Assembly (NCBI GenBank): GCA_016714605.1
Contig: JADKDL010000012.1
Location: 78,156 to 142,155, forward strand
Source of the DNA: Bacteroidales bacterium
GTDB lineage: Bacteria > Bacteroidota > Bacteroidia > Bacteroidales > UBA1715
Direction of reading: 5' to 3'
DNA: 64,000 bases
Shown here in pieces: positions 36,583 to 46,793 of the stretch; position 1 is the stretch's first letter; every line of letters starts with the position of its first letter. The translations under genes were made by a program, and so were the position numbers. The notes under the pieces are model-generated. The model made no database searches and had not been told where the DNA came from. It saw only the letters and a program-made list of their open reading frames with translations.

Positions 36583-36894
36583 ATTCTTATCTGAATTTAA
36601 TAGATTATTAATAATGATACCATAATATTAGTGTTTTTTCATCAAAATTTATGCACAAAATAAAGTAATTAATATACTAAAAAATTGAGATAAAATATTC
36701 TTTTAAGTGACTAAAATCATTTATTAATAACAGTATTTGCTGATTTTAGTTCAAAAAATATTATAATAAATATCCTAAATTCATTTTTTAAAATCTATAA
36801 GAAAATACAAAAAATTTAATAAAAACAAAATAATTACGTAACACAATTTTTCAATAGATTGTGTATTTTTAGGGCTTATATTAATCTTACGCTT
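36583..36894. other. Divergent intergenic region sensor / algH
   Basis: 312 bases of very AT-rich DNA between the sensor start and the algH start on opposite strands. Promoters in both directions are expected; I see no perfect TAnnTTTG site and no gene. Confidence 0.4.
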
Positions 36895-37487
36895 ATGAAT
36901 GAAAAAGAATTTGAGGCATTTATTGTAAAAAGCAATTACATAAAACCAAAGACAGGAAATGTTTTAATTTCTGCACCTCTAATAACCGATATTTATTTCA
37001 AGAATACTATTTTATTTTTGACAGAACATAACTATCAAGGTTCTTTTGGCTTAGTATTAAATAGACCTCATAAGAAAAATTACATGAGGTTTTTACAGGT
37101 ATTAAGCAAAAAAACATTTCTCTTTCTTATGGTGGTCCTGTAGCCAATGATACTATTTTTTATATGCACAGCAAAGGGAAATCAGTGCCACAGTCTGAAT
37201 ACATTGGGAAAGGCTTATATTGGGGGGGCGATTTTTCTGTAGTAAAAGATCAACTAGCAACCGGCGAAATAAGTCCAGATGAAATAAGATTTTTTTTAGG
37301 ATATTCGGGTTGGAGCGCAACGCAGCTAGAAGATGAAATAAACAAAGACTCATGGATAGTGGCTGATATAGCAACAAAAACAATCATGAATAGAAATCAT
37401 ACAGACTTGTGGAGAGAGAGTTTGAAATCGCTTGGTGGAAAATATTCGCTTTGGGCAGAATTCCCAGATGATCCATTACTTAATTAA
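36895..37487 (+). pseudogene. YqgE/AlgH family protein (UPF0301), frameshifted
   Basis: The N-terminal frame starts at the ATG at 36895 (MNEKEFEAF) and contains the family signature PKTGNVLISAPLI and GSFGLVLNRPHKK. The remainder lies in another frame: NISLSYGGPVANDTIFYMHS, YWGGDF and RFFLGYSGWSATQLEDEI, which are diagnostic for YqgE/AlgH. The break is at about 37078-37090 and one missing base explains it. The unbroken pieces are 36859-37143 and 37164-37487. The function of the family is unsettled (small cytoplasmic alpha/beta protein). Likely a sequence error like its neighbours. Confidence 0.8.
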
Positions 37488-37571
37488 AATCTGACTCTAT
37501 AAAAGGTATAGTAGATGTGACGGTTTTAGTAATTGAAGCAAGCTAATGACTCAAATGTTATATTAAATATA

Positions 37572-37579
37572 TATATTTG
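37572..37579 (+). promoter_or_regulatory. Putative -7 element of the lgt fusion
   Basis: TATATTTG matches TAnnTTTG, 36 bases before the ATG at 37615. The -33 region has no clear TTTG. It is the only plausible promoter for the lgt gene between it and algH. Confidence 0.4.
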
Positions 37580-37614
37580 CCGAGAATTTTTACATTATAA
37601 AATTGTTTTATTAT

Positions 37615-39297
37615 ATGCTTAATTATATACTATGGGATGTTAGTCCTGAATTAATTGAAGGTTTTAGAGTACGTTGGTATGGGTTGCTTTTTGCAGTAGG
37701 ATTTATAGGTTCGTATTATGTTTTGAAATATATATTTACAAAGGAAGGTAAAACCATTAAAATGCTGGACTCCTTTACTTTTACAGCATTTGTAAGTCTC
37801 ATACTAGGATTGCGCTTAGGTCATTGTTTTTTTTACGAACCTGCTTATTATCTTGCAAATCCACTAAAAATTCTTTATGTATGGGAAGGCGGACTTGCTA
37901 GTCACGGTGGCGCTATAGGAATGTTAATCGGTTTTTTCATATTCTCAAGAAAACACAAAGTAGATTATATTTGGATTGTATCTAGAGCAGCCATAGTTAT
38001 TCCTATAACAGCGGCAACCGTTAGATTAGGTAATCTAATGAACTCGGAAATATATGGAGTAGCTACAACACTGCCATGGGGATTTGTTTTCTTAAGAGAT
38101 GCTGTAATAAATATTAAAGCAGATGATTTAATAATGATAATGACTGATAATAACCTTATTGAACAGTCGAGATTACCAATATTAATGGAATTTATTACAA
38201 AAAACACAACAATGTTTAACAAGGGAGTTGCATACCCGCTACTAATAGAAGTTTTTGAAAAATATAATTTAATACTTCCTGAAAAGACAAACATTTTTAA
38301 CACAATTTTGCTAAAAAAGGGATACTTATCAGCAAACCACCCAACTCAAATTTATGAAGCTATTGCTTATGTAATAACCTTTGTAGTATTGTTTGGGAAT
38401 TATGTAATGAAGATAAAAAAGGGAATCTATATAAATAGCGGTAAAATGCTAGGCGTTATGCTTATTATGATATTTGTATCAAGATTCTTAATTGAATATG
38501 TGAAAAATGTACAGGTAGGATTCGAACAAGATTTGCCTATTGTAATGGGTCAAATTTTAAGTATTCCGTTTATTCTGCTAGGATCAAAAATAATAGATTC
38601 TATGTTGCAATATGCCCTCCTAGGAGGTGTAATAGGTGCTCGACTAGGACATTGTTTATTTTACGAACCGCAATATTATTTAAGTAATCCGATAGAAATT
38701 TTATATGTATGGAAAGGTGGTCTTGCCAGTCACGGAGGTGTAATAGGTGTAATTGTAGGATTTATTATATTAAGTAAAGTTTCTAAATTCTCGCTCGTTT
38801 GGCTAATATCTAGAGCCCTTATAGTTGCCCCAATAGCTGCTGCGTTTATAAGAATTGGCAATTTGATGAATTCTGAAATTTATGGCATTGAGACATCATT
38901 ACCATGGGGTTTTATATTTGAATCGAGTCCGGAAGTATTAAATGGTATTGAAGCCGCTGTGCCAAGACATCCTACACAAATTTATGAAGCCGCTCTTTAT
39001 TTAATTACCGGAGCATGGTTGATTATATATTATTTAAGAAATAGTGCTTCGATAAATAACTTCAAAATCATTGCTTACGCATTTTTTGGAATATTTATTT
39101 CTCGATTTATAATTGAATTTTTCAAAATAGAACAAGTTTCATTTGAGGAAGGCATGCTACTAAACATGGGTCAACTCCTTAGTATTCCATTTATTTTAGC
39201 TGGTATTGTAATGTTATTTATTAAAAATAAGAATGAGGAAGAAGATGAGTTCAATATAGAAGATGAGTTTGAAGATGAAGTAAATGAACGCACGTAA
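37615..39297 (+). CDS. lgt: Fused tandem prolipoprotein diacylglyceryl transferase (Lgt-Lgt)
   Basis: About 560 residues, twice the normal Lgt length. Lgt transfers diacylglycerol to the lipobox Cys of prolipoproteins in the inner membrane. Numbering from the upstream TTG at 37603, copy 1 spans 5-328: VRWYG with the Tyr26 equivalent, GGLASHGG (97-103), RLGNLMNSEIYG (141-152), HPTQIYE (246-252), RFLIEY (294-299) and MGQILSIPF. Copy 2 (329-545) lacks the first membrane segment, but repeats GGLASHGG (372-379), RIGNLMNSEIYG, PRHPTQIYE, RFIIEF and MGQLLSIPF. Copy 1 has an insertion of about 50 residues before HPTQ, and the usual Arg before it is Asn. An acidic tail (EEEDEFNIEDEFEDE) ends the protein. 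The ATG at 37615 is preferred. Confidence 0.9.
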   Translation: MLNYILWDVSPELIEGFRVRWYGLLFAVGFIGSYYVLKYIFTKEGKTIKMLDSFTFTAFVSLILGLRLGHCFFYEPAYYLANPLKILYVWEGGLASHGGAIGMLIGFFIFSRKHKVDYIWIVSRAAIVIPITAATVRLGNLMNSEIYGVATTLPWGFVFLRDAVINIKADDLIMIMTDNNLIEQSRLPILMEFITKNTTMFNKGVAYPLLIEVFEKYNLILPEKTNIFNTILLKKGYLSANHPTQIYEAIAYVITFVVLFGNYVMKIKKGIYINSGKMLGVMLIMIFVSRFLIEYVKNVQVGFEQDLPIVMGQILSIPFILLGSKIIDSMLQYALLGGVIGARLGHCLFYEPQYYLSNPIEILYVWKGGLASHGGVIGVIVGFIILSKVSKFSLVWLISRALIVAPIAAAFIRIGNLMNSEIYGIETSLPWGFIFESSPEVLNGIEAAVPRHPTQIYEAALYLITGAWLIIYYLRNSASINNFKIIAYAFFGIFISRFIIEFFKIEQVSFEEGMLLNMGQLLSIPFILAGIVMLFIKNKNEEEDEFNIEDEFEDEVNERT

Positions 39298-39398
39298 AAA
39301 AAGTTAGAAATTTTAAATATTTCGCATACAACTTCTAATGGTTATTTACTATTTTCATTCAACAATCTAAGACCTTTGCAATAAGGCTATAAATAAAT

Positions 39399-40874
39399 TT
39401 ATTTTAAGGGTAAAATCAGATAAAATATAGTTCCAATACCAACCTCTGAGATTAATGATAATTTACCTCCCAAAATCTCAGCAAGATTCCTTGAAATAGC
39501 CAATCCAAGACCAGTTCCACTCTGGTTCTCAATACCTTTATATTCAACCTGCGCAAATCGGTCAAAAATATAATCTAATTTATCGGATGGGATTCCGACT
39601 CCGGTATCTTTAACAAAAAATTTAATGCTTTTTATTTCATCAATCATTTCATAACCAAAAACAATTTCACCTTGCTTGGTGAATTTTATAGCATTTATCA
39701 GCAAATTCATCATAATCTGTTGAAATCTATAACCATCGGTAAAAATCGTGAAGTTATTGTCTGCTACTGCTTTAGATAATTTCAAGCCTAAATGTTCTTT
39801 ATCTCTTCTCTTCTTGATAACAGTAAATGAGGCCAATAGTTCATCTAATACCTGATTTAGATAACAGTTTGATTTAGAGATTTGTATTTGTCCTGATTCA
39901 ATTATAGAAATATCGAGCAAATTATCTATAAAGTTAAGAAGCTTATCTCCGTTTTTTTGAATTATACCTACATATTCTTTACGTTCAGTATCGGAAATAT
40001 CATCATCTTCCAATAATTCAGAAAAACCAATAATTGAATTCATTGGTGTTCTAATCTCGTGCGACATATTAGCTAAGAACACCGACTTCAGCTTATCAGC
40101 TTGTTCTGCCTTGTTCTTTGCATCTATAAGCTTTTGTTCAGTAAGTTTTTGAGAAGATATATCATGAACCACAGCTACCCATCCTGAAAGCTCATCGGTT
40201 TCATCAAATATTGCAGATAATGAGAGGCTTACAGGGAACTTAATGCCTAGTTTCGTTCTCAAGACAGACTCAATATTGAAAGTAGATTTCTCATTTTTAA
40301 GAAAATCTTTTAGATTCTCATCAGACAGTTCAGAAATATCTTTCAATAAAACCTCATTTTTCTCATAAGAAAGCATCTTAAGCACAGACGGATTGGTATC
40401 TATAATAAGACCTGTAGGATCAATTACTAGCAATCCATCATACATATTCTGAATGATTTTATCTGCTGTAATTGATTTTTTTATGAGTTTTTTCTCCAAC
40501 CTTTTTTTCTGTAGAACCAATTTAATTCTACTTTCTAACTCCAGTTGATTGAATGGTTTCTTAATATAATCGTAGCCACCTACATCAAAACCGGTTTCAA
40601 TATCTTTGCCGGTAACTTTGGCTGTGACAAATATTATTGGAATATCTCTGTATTTAATGCTATTACCAAGACTTTTTGCTAGAGAAAATCCATCTTCTTC
40701 AGGCATCATAACATCCATAAGAATAAGAGCTGGGTGTCTAACTTCAAGAATTCGCCACATTGACTCTCCACTATCGGCAGTTATAACCTCATAATCAGAC
40801 AATAACTCTTCGAGAAGTAATCTATTAGAATACTCATCGTCAATAATTAGTATTAGTTCTCTTGGTTCGGTCAT
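39399..40874 (-). CDS. Receiver-PAS-histidine kinase
   Basis: The 491-residue soluble protein has an N-terminal receiver (ILIIDDEYSNR, phospho-Asp in LILMDVMMPEEDG, Lys in IKKPFNQ) over residues 1-125, a PAS domain (about 140-255, ending in VAVVHDISSQK), a HisKA with the phosphoacceptor His in NMSHEIRTPMNSIIGF, and a HATPase_c with NLLINAIKFT, DTGVGIPSDK and GTGLGLAIS. It has no membrane segment. It is 20 bases downstream of the decarboxylase-like gene on the same strand, so the two may form an operon. Receiver-first kinases are usually part of phosphorelays. Confidence 0.9.
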   Translation of the reverse strand: MTEPRELILIIDDEYSNRLLLEELLSDYEVITADSGESMWRILEVRHPALILMDVMMPEEDGFSLAKSLGNSIKYRDIPIIFVTAKVTGKDIETGFDVGGYDYIKKPFNQLELESRIKLVLQKKRLEKKLIKKSITADKIIQNMYDGLLVIDPTGLIIDTNPSVLKMLSYEKNEVLLKDISELSDENLKDFLKNEKSTFNIESVLRTKLGIKFPVSLSLSAIFDETDELSGWVAVVHDISSQKLTEQKLIDAKNKAEQADKLKSVFLANMSHEIRTPMNSIIGFSELLEDDDISDTERKEYVGIIQKNGDKLLNFIDNLLDISIIESGQIQISKSNCYLNQVLDELLASFTVIKKRRDKEHLGLKLSKAVADNNFTIFTDGYRFQQIMMNLLINAIKFTKQGEIVFGYEMIDEIKSIKFFVKDTGVGIPSDKLDYIFDRFAQVEYKGIENQSGTGLGLAISRNLAEILGGKLSLISEVGIGTIFYLILPLK

Positions 40875-40894
40875 GCTCTTTAGCGGTGTTGTTG

Positions 40895-42157
40895 TTAGTT
40901 AAAGTGCTTGAGATTATCAAAATTCAATGTTGCAAAATAATCTTCAATCGTTTCGGCTCTTCTAATTTCTAGTACAGATTCATCAGTACGCAACAATAGT
41001 TCTGACGAACGTAATTTTGCATTATAATTGAAACCCATTGCATGTCCATGTGCACCGGAATCATGTATTACTAAAATATCATTTGGTTCTATAATAGGCA
41101 ATTGTCGAGCAATAGCAAATTTATCGTTATTCTCACAAAGTGACCCAGTTACGTCGTATTTCTCAAGCAATGGAGCATTTTCTTTTCCAAGTACCGTGAT
41201 ATGATGATATGCTCCATAAAGTGCCGGACGCATAAGGTTAGACATACTGGCATCTAATCCCACAAATTTTTTATATGTTTTCTTTATATGCTGCACTTTA
41301 GTAACCAAATAGCCATAAGGTCCGGTGATAACTCTTCCTGCTTCCCAAAATAATTTAATTGGAGCTAATCCATTGGCCACAATTATTTCATCAAATTTCT
41401 TTCTTATTCCATTGCTTACATATTGTAAATCAACAGGTTTTTGTTCAGGTCGGTACGGTATTCCAATGCCACCACCAAGATTTATAAATTCAAATCTTAT
41501 ATCTAGCTTTTTATGTAATTCAACAACTAAGTTAAACATCAACTCGGCAGTTTCTATGAAATAATCAGGATTAAGTTCATTTGAAGCAACCATTGTATGT
41601 ATTCCAAATCTTTTAATACCTTTATCCTTAAGTATTCTATAACCCTCAAACATTTGTTCTTTGGTAAAGCCATATTTTGCGTCTTCGGGTTCGCCAATAA
41701 TAGTATTACCAGCTTTAAGCGAACCAGGATTGTATCTACAAGCTATGATATTGGGTAAACCAACATTTTGTTCCAAATAATCTATATGCGAAATATCATC
41801 TAAATTAATATTTGCACCTATTTCAAGTGCTTTTTTGTATTCATAGACAGGCGTATTGTTTGAAGTAAACATTATGTCGCTACCGGTAATTCCAGCTTTT
41901 TCAGACAGTTCAATTTCAGGCAATGAACTACAATCTGCTCCAAAACCTACTTGCTTTAGAAGTTTAATAATGAATGGATTAGGGGTTGCTTTTACAGCGA
42001 AAAATTCTTTAAAACCTTCATTCCATGCAAATGCTTGAACTAGCTTTTTTGCATTTTCCACCATTGCCTTCTCATCATAAATATGAAATGGCGTTGGGAA
42101 CTGATTAATAATTCCTTCTATCTGCGCCTTATTGAAAGGTAATTGCTTGCCTAACAT
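40895..42157 (-). CDS. lysA: PLP-dependent decarboxylase, diaminopimelate decarboxylase-like
   Basis: The 420-residue fold-type III enzyme contains the PLP lysine in EFFAVKATPNP, a GADCSSLPEIELS segment, the phosphate-binding GGGIGIPY, and a C-terminal barrel with HDSGAHGHAMGFNYN. These match the DAP decarboxylase family (meso-DAP to lysine). The usual CESGD motif at the second active-site half is CENND, and the substrate specificity loop is also unlike the textbook enzyme, so lysine biosynthesis is likely but not certain; a related amino-acid decarboxylase is possible. No other lysine genes nearby. Probably co-transcribed with the following receiver-kinase gene. Confidence 0.75.
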   Translation of the reverse strand: MLGKQLPFNKAQIEGIINQFPTPFHIYDEKAMVENAKKLVQAFAWNEGFKEFFAVKATPNPFIIKLLKQVGFGADCSSLPEIELSEKAGITGSDIMFTSNNTPVYEYKKALEIGANINLDDISHIDYLEQNVGLPNIIACRYNPGSLKAGNTIIGEPEDAKYGFTKEQMFEGYRILKDKGIKRFGIHTMVASNELNPDYFIETAELMFNLVVELHKKLDIRFEFINLGGGIGIPYRPEQKPVDLQYVSNGIRKKFDEIIVANGLAPIKLFWEAGRVITGPYGYLVTKVQHIKKTYKKFVGLDASMSNLMRPALYGAYHHITVLGKENAPLLEKYDVTGSLCENNDKFAIARQLPIIEPNDILVIHDSGAHGHAMGFNYNAKLRSSELLLRTDESVLEIRRAETIEDYFATLNFDNLKHFN

Positions 42158-42453
42158 AATAAATCTCCTTTTTAAATACTAATAAACTACAAAAAAATAA
42201 AAATGCAATCATTAAGTTCCAAAGATAGAATAATTTTTTAGTAACATTGAAAAATAAAAGTCTATAAATTCTATATAATTAATAAAATATATAATAAGAA
42301 AGGAACAAATTAAGAGAAAAAATGGTTGTAGTAGATATCTGAGCGAGCGCCCCTATATGACAACATCTATTAATTCGATACGAAGATTATAGCATTAACA
42401 TGCTATAAGATAGACTCTTCTGAAAATAATTTGGATTTATTTATAATACTTTT

Positions 42454-43979
42454 TTAAACCTTAATTTTAGGTTTATCATATTTGGGTAAAATTATTCTGA
42501 ATGTAGTGCCAATATTCAATTCCGAATGTAAAACAAATACCTTTCCTTGATGATACTCTTCAACAATACGTTTTACGAGAGACAGCCCTAAGCCCCATCC
42601 TCTTTTTTTAGTTGTAAACCCAGGTCTGAAAACTGTTTTGTATCGAGAGCGTGGTATACCTTTTCCTGTATCTGAAATATCGACAATTACATTCTTTTGA
42701 TTGTCGGAAATTTTTATTGAAATGGAACCTTTCTGACCAATTGCATCTATTGCATTTTTACAAATATTTTCTACAACCCATTCAAACAGTGAGTTGTTTA
42801 TAGGTACAACTATGTCTATTTTGGGTTTTTCAAGCAAGAACTGATAATTGCTTGAACTTCTGGTTTTTATGTAATTTACGGAATTGTTCACTACTTCATA
42901 AACAGAATGCAAGTCTTTAACCGGCAAAGAGCCAATTTTTGAAAATCTATTTGCTATAATCTGCAATCTATCTACATCTTTTTCCAGTTCAGTATATATT
43001 TGCTGGTCTATATCTTTCAATTTCAACAATTCAAGCCATGCCATAATAGAAGAAATAGGTGTGCCTAATTGATGTGCCGTCTCTTTGACATACCAACCCA
43101 TAATTGATTTTGTTCGTATTTTCTAGAGGCTCTGAAAGCCATATAGACAATTATGAGAAATAAAATAACTATCAGCATAAAAGCGGCCGGATAGTATTTG
43201 AGCATATTTAGTAGAAAAGAATCTTCATAGAAAATATAAAATGTCTCGTTCTCAAACCAATGCAATCTGATTGGTGTATTTACAGACTCCATTTTCGACA
43301 ATACTGTTCTAAGCATTACACTATCTGAAAGTAGTGTTGAATCTATATTTCCAAAAGCTATTATTTCTCTACGCAAACTATCGGTAATAACCACCGGAAC
43401 AGACGCCGAATTTAATACCACCTCACTTATAAAATTCCGTACCATATTATTCATAACCAGCTGTAATTCTGTGAATAATTTGGAATCTTGATAATACAAA
43501 TAATTTAATATTTCGTTATTATAAGTAACTGCAATAGGTTCATAAAAAGCAAAATCTGCATAAAGACTATCGGTAATAAAGCTTTCAGGAATTGGAGGAA
43601 TATCTAAATTAACATGCGAGACAATTTTCCCTTTAGTATTGGTCATAATAGGGATGTTTTTATTCGTCGAGATAATTTTAAGTAGGAATGTTAGATTATC
43701 AGAATTTTCTTCATCCATAATCTGACGCATTGCTCCCGACCATATCTCTACTTTTGTCCTCTCATCTTCTTTGAGTTTTTCAAAAAGTTTATTGGTATAC
43801 TCTACCAGCTCTATTTTCTTTTGAATAGCACCAGCCCAAAGCATAATTTTATTACGCTCTTCTTTCTTAACATTTTCTATAATATTAAGTAAGAGAAATA
43901 AAATTCCGACTCCTAATAGCACTGCAAAAATAAACACAACGATTTTTACACGCTGTGTACTTGAATAACTTTTAAGCAT
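42454..43979 (-). pseudogene. Membrane sensor histidine kinase, frameshifted
   Basis: Two frames make one kinase of about 505 residues. The first (43979-43065) has two membrane helices (about residues 11-32 and 263-282) flanking an extracytoplasmic sensor domain. The second (43101-42454) contains HisKA with the phosphoacceptor His in KETAHQLGTPISS, the N box NICKNAIDAIG, DTGKGIP and the G box KKRGWGLGLSLVKR. The ends overlap in the conserved segment LWVGMSKETAHQ, and one base (an A or G in the CAAAGAG run, about 43078-43085) restores the frame. This is the Bacteroidota HAMP-less kinase type. The AsmA gene lies just upstream on the same strand. Confidence 0.8.
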
Positions 43980-44066
43980 ACTTAAAGAGATTTGGTTGGT
44001 ACATTACAAAACGATAATATGAAAAAGTGCAGATTGCAAAAAGGAAATTAGACCCGAGTGTAATTA

Positions 44067-46598
44067 CTAAATATCATCAAAATCATAATTAAAATCATTT
44101 TCATCTTTTAGATTTTCGTCACTATCACTTTCTTTATTTTTGTTAAATTCCTCTTTAAATATTTTTATTAATTCGCTTTTTTCTTCTTGTATTTTAACTT
44201 TATTATTTTGCCTAGAATTCTTTTTATCCCACTGAATTTTAAAACTATCAGGATTTCCAAAAATTCTCAAGAAGAGTTTAATCCTGCCTAGTCCGTCATC
44301 TTCTAATTCTCCAAAAAACTCTTTTTCTTTTTGATTATTTTTCTTTTTCGACAAAAATTCGTTTAGGTAAAGCATTATGCTATAATCAAAATCTGTATCA
44401 AAACTTTGCACTCCCGAAACACCAATGTTAAAGGCATTTGTATTTATATCCATTTGTGGAATATAAACCGAGTCGTTCCTAATTACTACGCTATTTTTGA
44501 GACTCGAAAAATTTATATTTTTTAGCTCAGAAATCTCAACGAATTTTGAAAGTTCAAGTACCGGTTCAAAATTTATCAAAGCTCCATTATTCACAACTAA
44601 GTCTGTTTGAGCTTTGAGTGTATTAGTAATAAATTTAAAATCATTACTCAGTTGCAATGTAAAGTTGGTACTGCTTGACAGTAAGCCTTTTAAATGAGTG
44701 TCTTTAAGAAAATCTTGATCAAAATTGTTAAAAGCTTGAAAAATGGAGGGTACATCGATGTTTTTTATATCATTTTCTCCAGAAATAGATATATTTCCGT
44801 TAGGCAGAACAGTGGCTACTGTATTAGCAAATAAACTGCCTTTGAATATATTACAATTTAGATTTTCCAACAAAATTTTATTGTCAAGAACAACCAATTT
44901 AGATTTTATGTTGTTAACGACCAATTTTTCGTGTCTTAACTCCGATATACTAAAATTACTTGTTAGCCTTATGTTCTCAGGAAAACGAAACGGTTCGGAA
45001 TTAGTTTTCGGTGTGTTACTTTTATTACTTTTGTCTTGTACAAAATTAAAATCAAGAGTATCAGCAACTACATCAAGTTTAAGATATAATGGAGCCGACT
45101 CAGGTGAAAGGTATTGAGGAAGATTATCAATTTCACCCGATATTTGGAGCTTTGCTTTAAATGCTTTCAGAGAAATACAATCCAGATATAGCGAATTCTG
45201 TTTTATCTGCAAGCCTCCCGACAAATAAGAAATCTCATTAGATTTATTATCCTGATCTTTAAAACTAACATTTGATAAATTAAGTTTAGCTTCTAAATTA
45301 TACGTGCCAACTTTATAGAAATCAAACTCTTTGAGACTGCTACTAAAATCTATACCACCTTTTGCACTACCTGAAACGGCATATTTACTTTCAATTAATT
45401 TAAATCTATTTAAATCTTCCAAATTTATATTAGATTGAAACAAACAGCTTAACGTTAATTTATCAAAATCATTGAGGGAAAATGCACCTTTAAACATAGA
45501 TTCGCCAACAGATAATGCTGTTTGACCTGACTCAAGATTATATTTTGAGACATTACTAATATCGCTCGTTTTAACAGTACCTGTGGTGCTTACTAAAAAC
45601 GTGTAATTTTTGTAGATTACCTTTCCATTACTAATCTTATACTGTAGCTCTAAACGAGGCATTTGTGCATCGGTAATGTTCCCTGCAACTGAGGCATTTA
45701 GATTTAAAAAACCATCGAATGAAAAGTTGTCAAGCTTCTGCTTAAAACTCAATGGAATAAGGGTAGTTAATATTTTAAGCGAAGCGTCTTCTGCATTAAT
45801 TTTCAAGTTTACATTTTTTGTAGCTTCTGAATATAATAAATTACCTTCTGCACTAATTAATATATCTTGATGTCCTACTTCTAGCTTTTTTATAATGTAA
45901 TTATCATTTTTTACATCTATTTGGGCAGTATAATTTAATGATTTATCGTAGATAAAAATCTCTTTATCTCTACTGAACTTATAGCAATGAAAATCGGCAG
46001 CTGACTCTATTGTGAAATCTTTATCGGCAAATTTGCCTGAGAAATCGAGATTTTGAAAAAATCCATTAAAAAAAAGATTGTTTCTACTATCCCAATAAGT
46101 AGTTTTTACATTTATAAGACTTAGATTGGTAATTTCAATATCTAACTTCGACTTTACAGAATCTTTAGTAGGTTGATAGTACATGAAATTATACTCACCA
46201 TTATTATCTGCATAGATATTTATTACGGCATTTTCAAATGTTATTTTTGAGATTTTATAACGTTTCCTAATTAAATCAAACAAATTCAATTGTATATAAA
46301 TCTTATTTGCTTCAACAGCAATATCGGTATTAATAGGATGGTGTGTTCTATTAAAATTGCTTGATGAATATGCTCTAATATTGTTAAATGTTACAGAAGC
46401 ATAGGGAAACTTCTCGATAACAGAGAATTCAATATCGCCAGAAAATACTATTTCACCTTTTATTTCCTTATTTAACTCATTTAGAATAATATCGGTAAGC
46501 TTATCGCCCCAGACATAGGTGAACAACAATGCAGCAACCAATAATAGTGCTATAGCCGCCGATAACCATAAAAGAATTTTTTTGATATATCTTATCAT
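44067..46598 (-). CDS. AsmA-family protein
   Basis: The 843-residue protein has an N-terminal membrane anchor (about residues 9-28, LWLSAAIALLLVAALLFTYV) followed by the AsmA domain (FPYASVTFNNIRAYSS, IQLNLFDLIRKRYKISKITF) and a long repeat of beta-strand segments typical of the AsmA/TamB-like lipid-transport superfamily. The C-terminal region contains the VNNGALINFEPVLELSKFVE and SIMLYLNEFLS motifs found in Bacteroidota AsmA proteins, and an acidic tail. Probably periplasmic, involved in outer-membrane lipid handling or assembly (inference from the superfamily). Confidence 0.85.
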   Translation of the reverse strand: MIRYIKKILLWLSAAIALLLVAALLFTYVWGDKLTDIILNELNKEIKGEIVFSGDIEFSVIEKFPYASVTFNNIRAYSSSNFNRTHHPINTDIAVEANKIYIQLNLFDLIRKRYKISKITFENAVINIYADNNGEYNFMYYQPTKDSVKSKLDIEITNLSLINVKTTYWDSRNNLFFNGFFQNLDFSGKFADKDFTIESAADFHCYKFSRDKEIFIYDKSLNYTAQIDVKNDNYIIKKLEVGHQDILISAEGNLLYSEATKNVNLKINAEDASLKILTTLIPLSFKQKLDNFSFDGFLNLNASVAGNITDAQMPRLELQYKISNGKVIYKNYTFLVSTTGTVKTSDISNVSKYNLESGQTALSVGESMFKGAFSLNDFDKLTLSCLFQSNINLEDLNRFKLIESKYAVSGSAKGGIDFSSSLKEFDFYKVGTYNLEAKLNLSNVSFKDQDNKSNEISYLSGGLQIKQNSLYLDCISLKAFKAKLQISGEIDNLPQYLSPESAPLYLKLDVVADTLDFNFVQDKSNKSNTPKTNSEPFRFPENIRLTSNFSISELRHEKLVVNNIKSKLVVLDNKILLENLNCNIFKGSLFANTVATVLPNGNISISGENDIKNIDVPSIFQAFNNFDQDFLKDTHLKGLLSSSTNFTLQLSNDFKFITNTLKAQTDLVVNNGALINFEPVLELSKFVEISELKNINFSSLKNSVVIRNDSVYIPQMDINTNAFNIGVSGVQSFDTDFDYSIMLYLNEFLSKKKNNQKEKEFFGELEDDGLGRIKLFLRIFGNPDSFKIQWDKKNSRQNNKVKIQEEKSELIKIFKEEFNKNKESDSDENLKDENDFNYDFDDI

Positions 46599-46793
46599 AT
46601 TAGCAAGAAAAATCTAGGGCAAAATTACATCTTAATTCTATCTATCAATTTTAATTAAAAAAATAATATTTAAAATGGTTTAAAATACTAATATTATCAA
46701 AGAGCTTGATTAATACTTATAAACAAAAAAAACAACATTTTATTTCTATAACGGTGAAGAATTTTATTATTACGAAAGGTGCATTCAAAATTG

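Noticed and set aside
37615..39297. Two separate lgt genes joined by a sequencing error
   Set aside because: The frame is continuous through the junction, with no stop or start pattern between copies, and copy 2 lacks the start of a normal Lgt. Kept as a true fusion, to be verified.
42158..42453. tRNA or small RNA gene in the GC-richer patch near 42345
   Set aside because: I could not fold a cloverleaf or find a conserved T-loop there; the patch GAGCGAGCGCCCC is too short.
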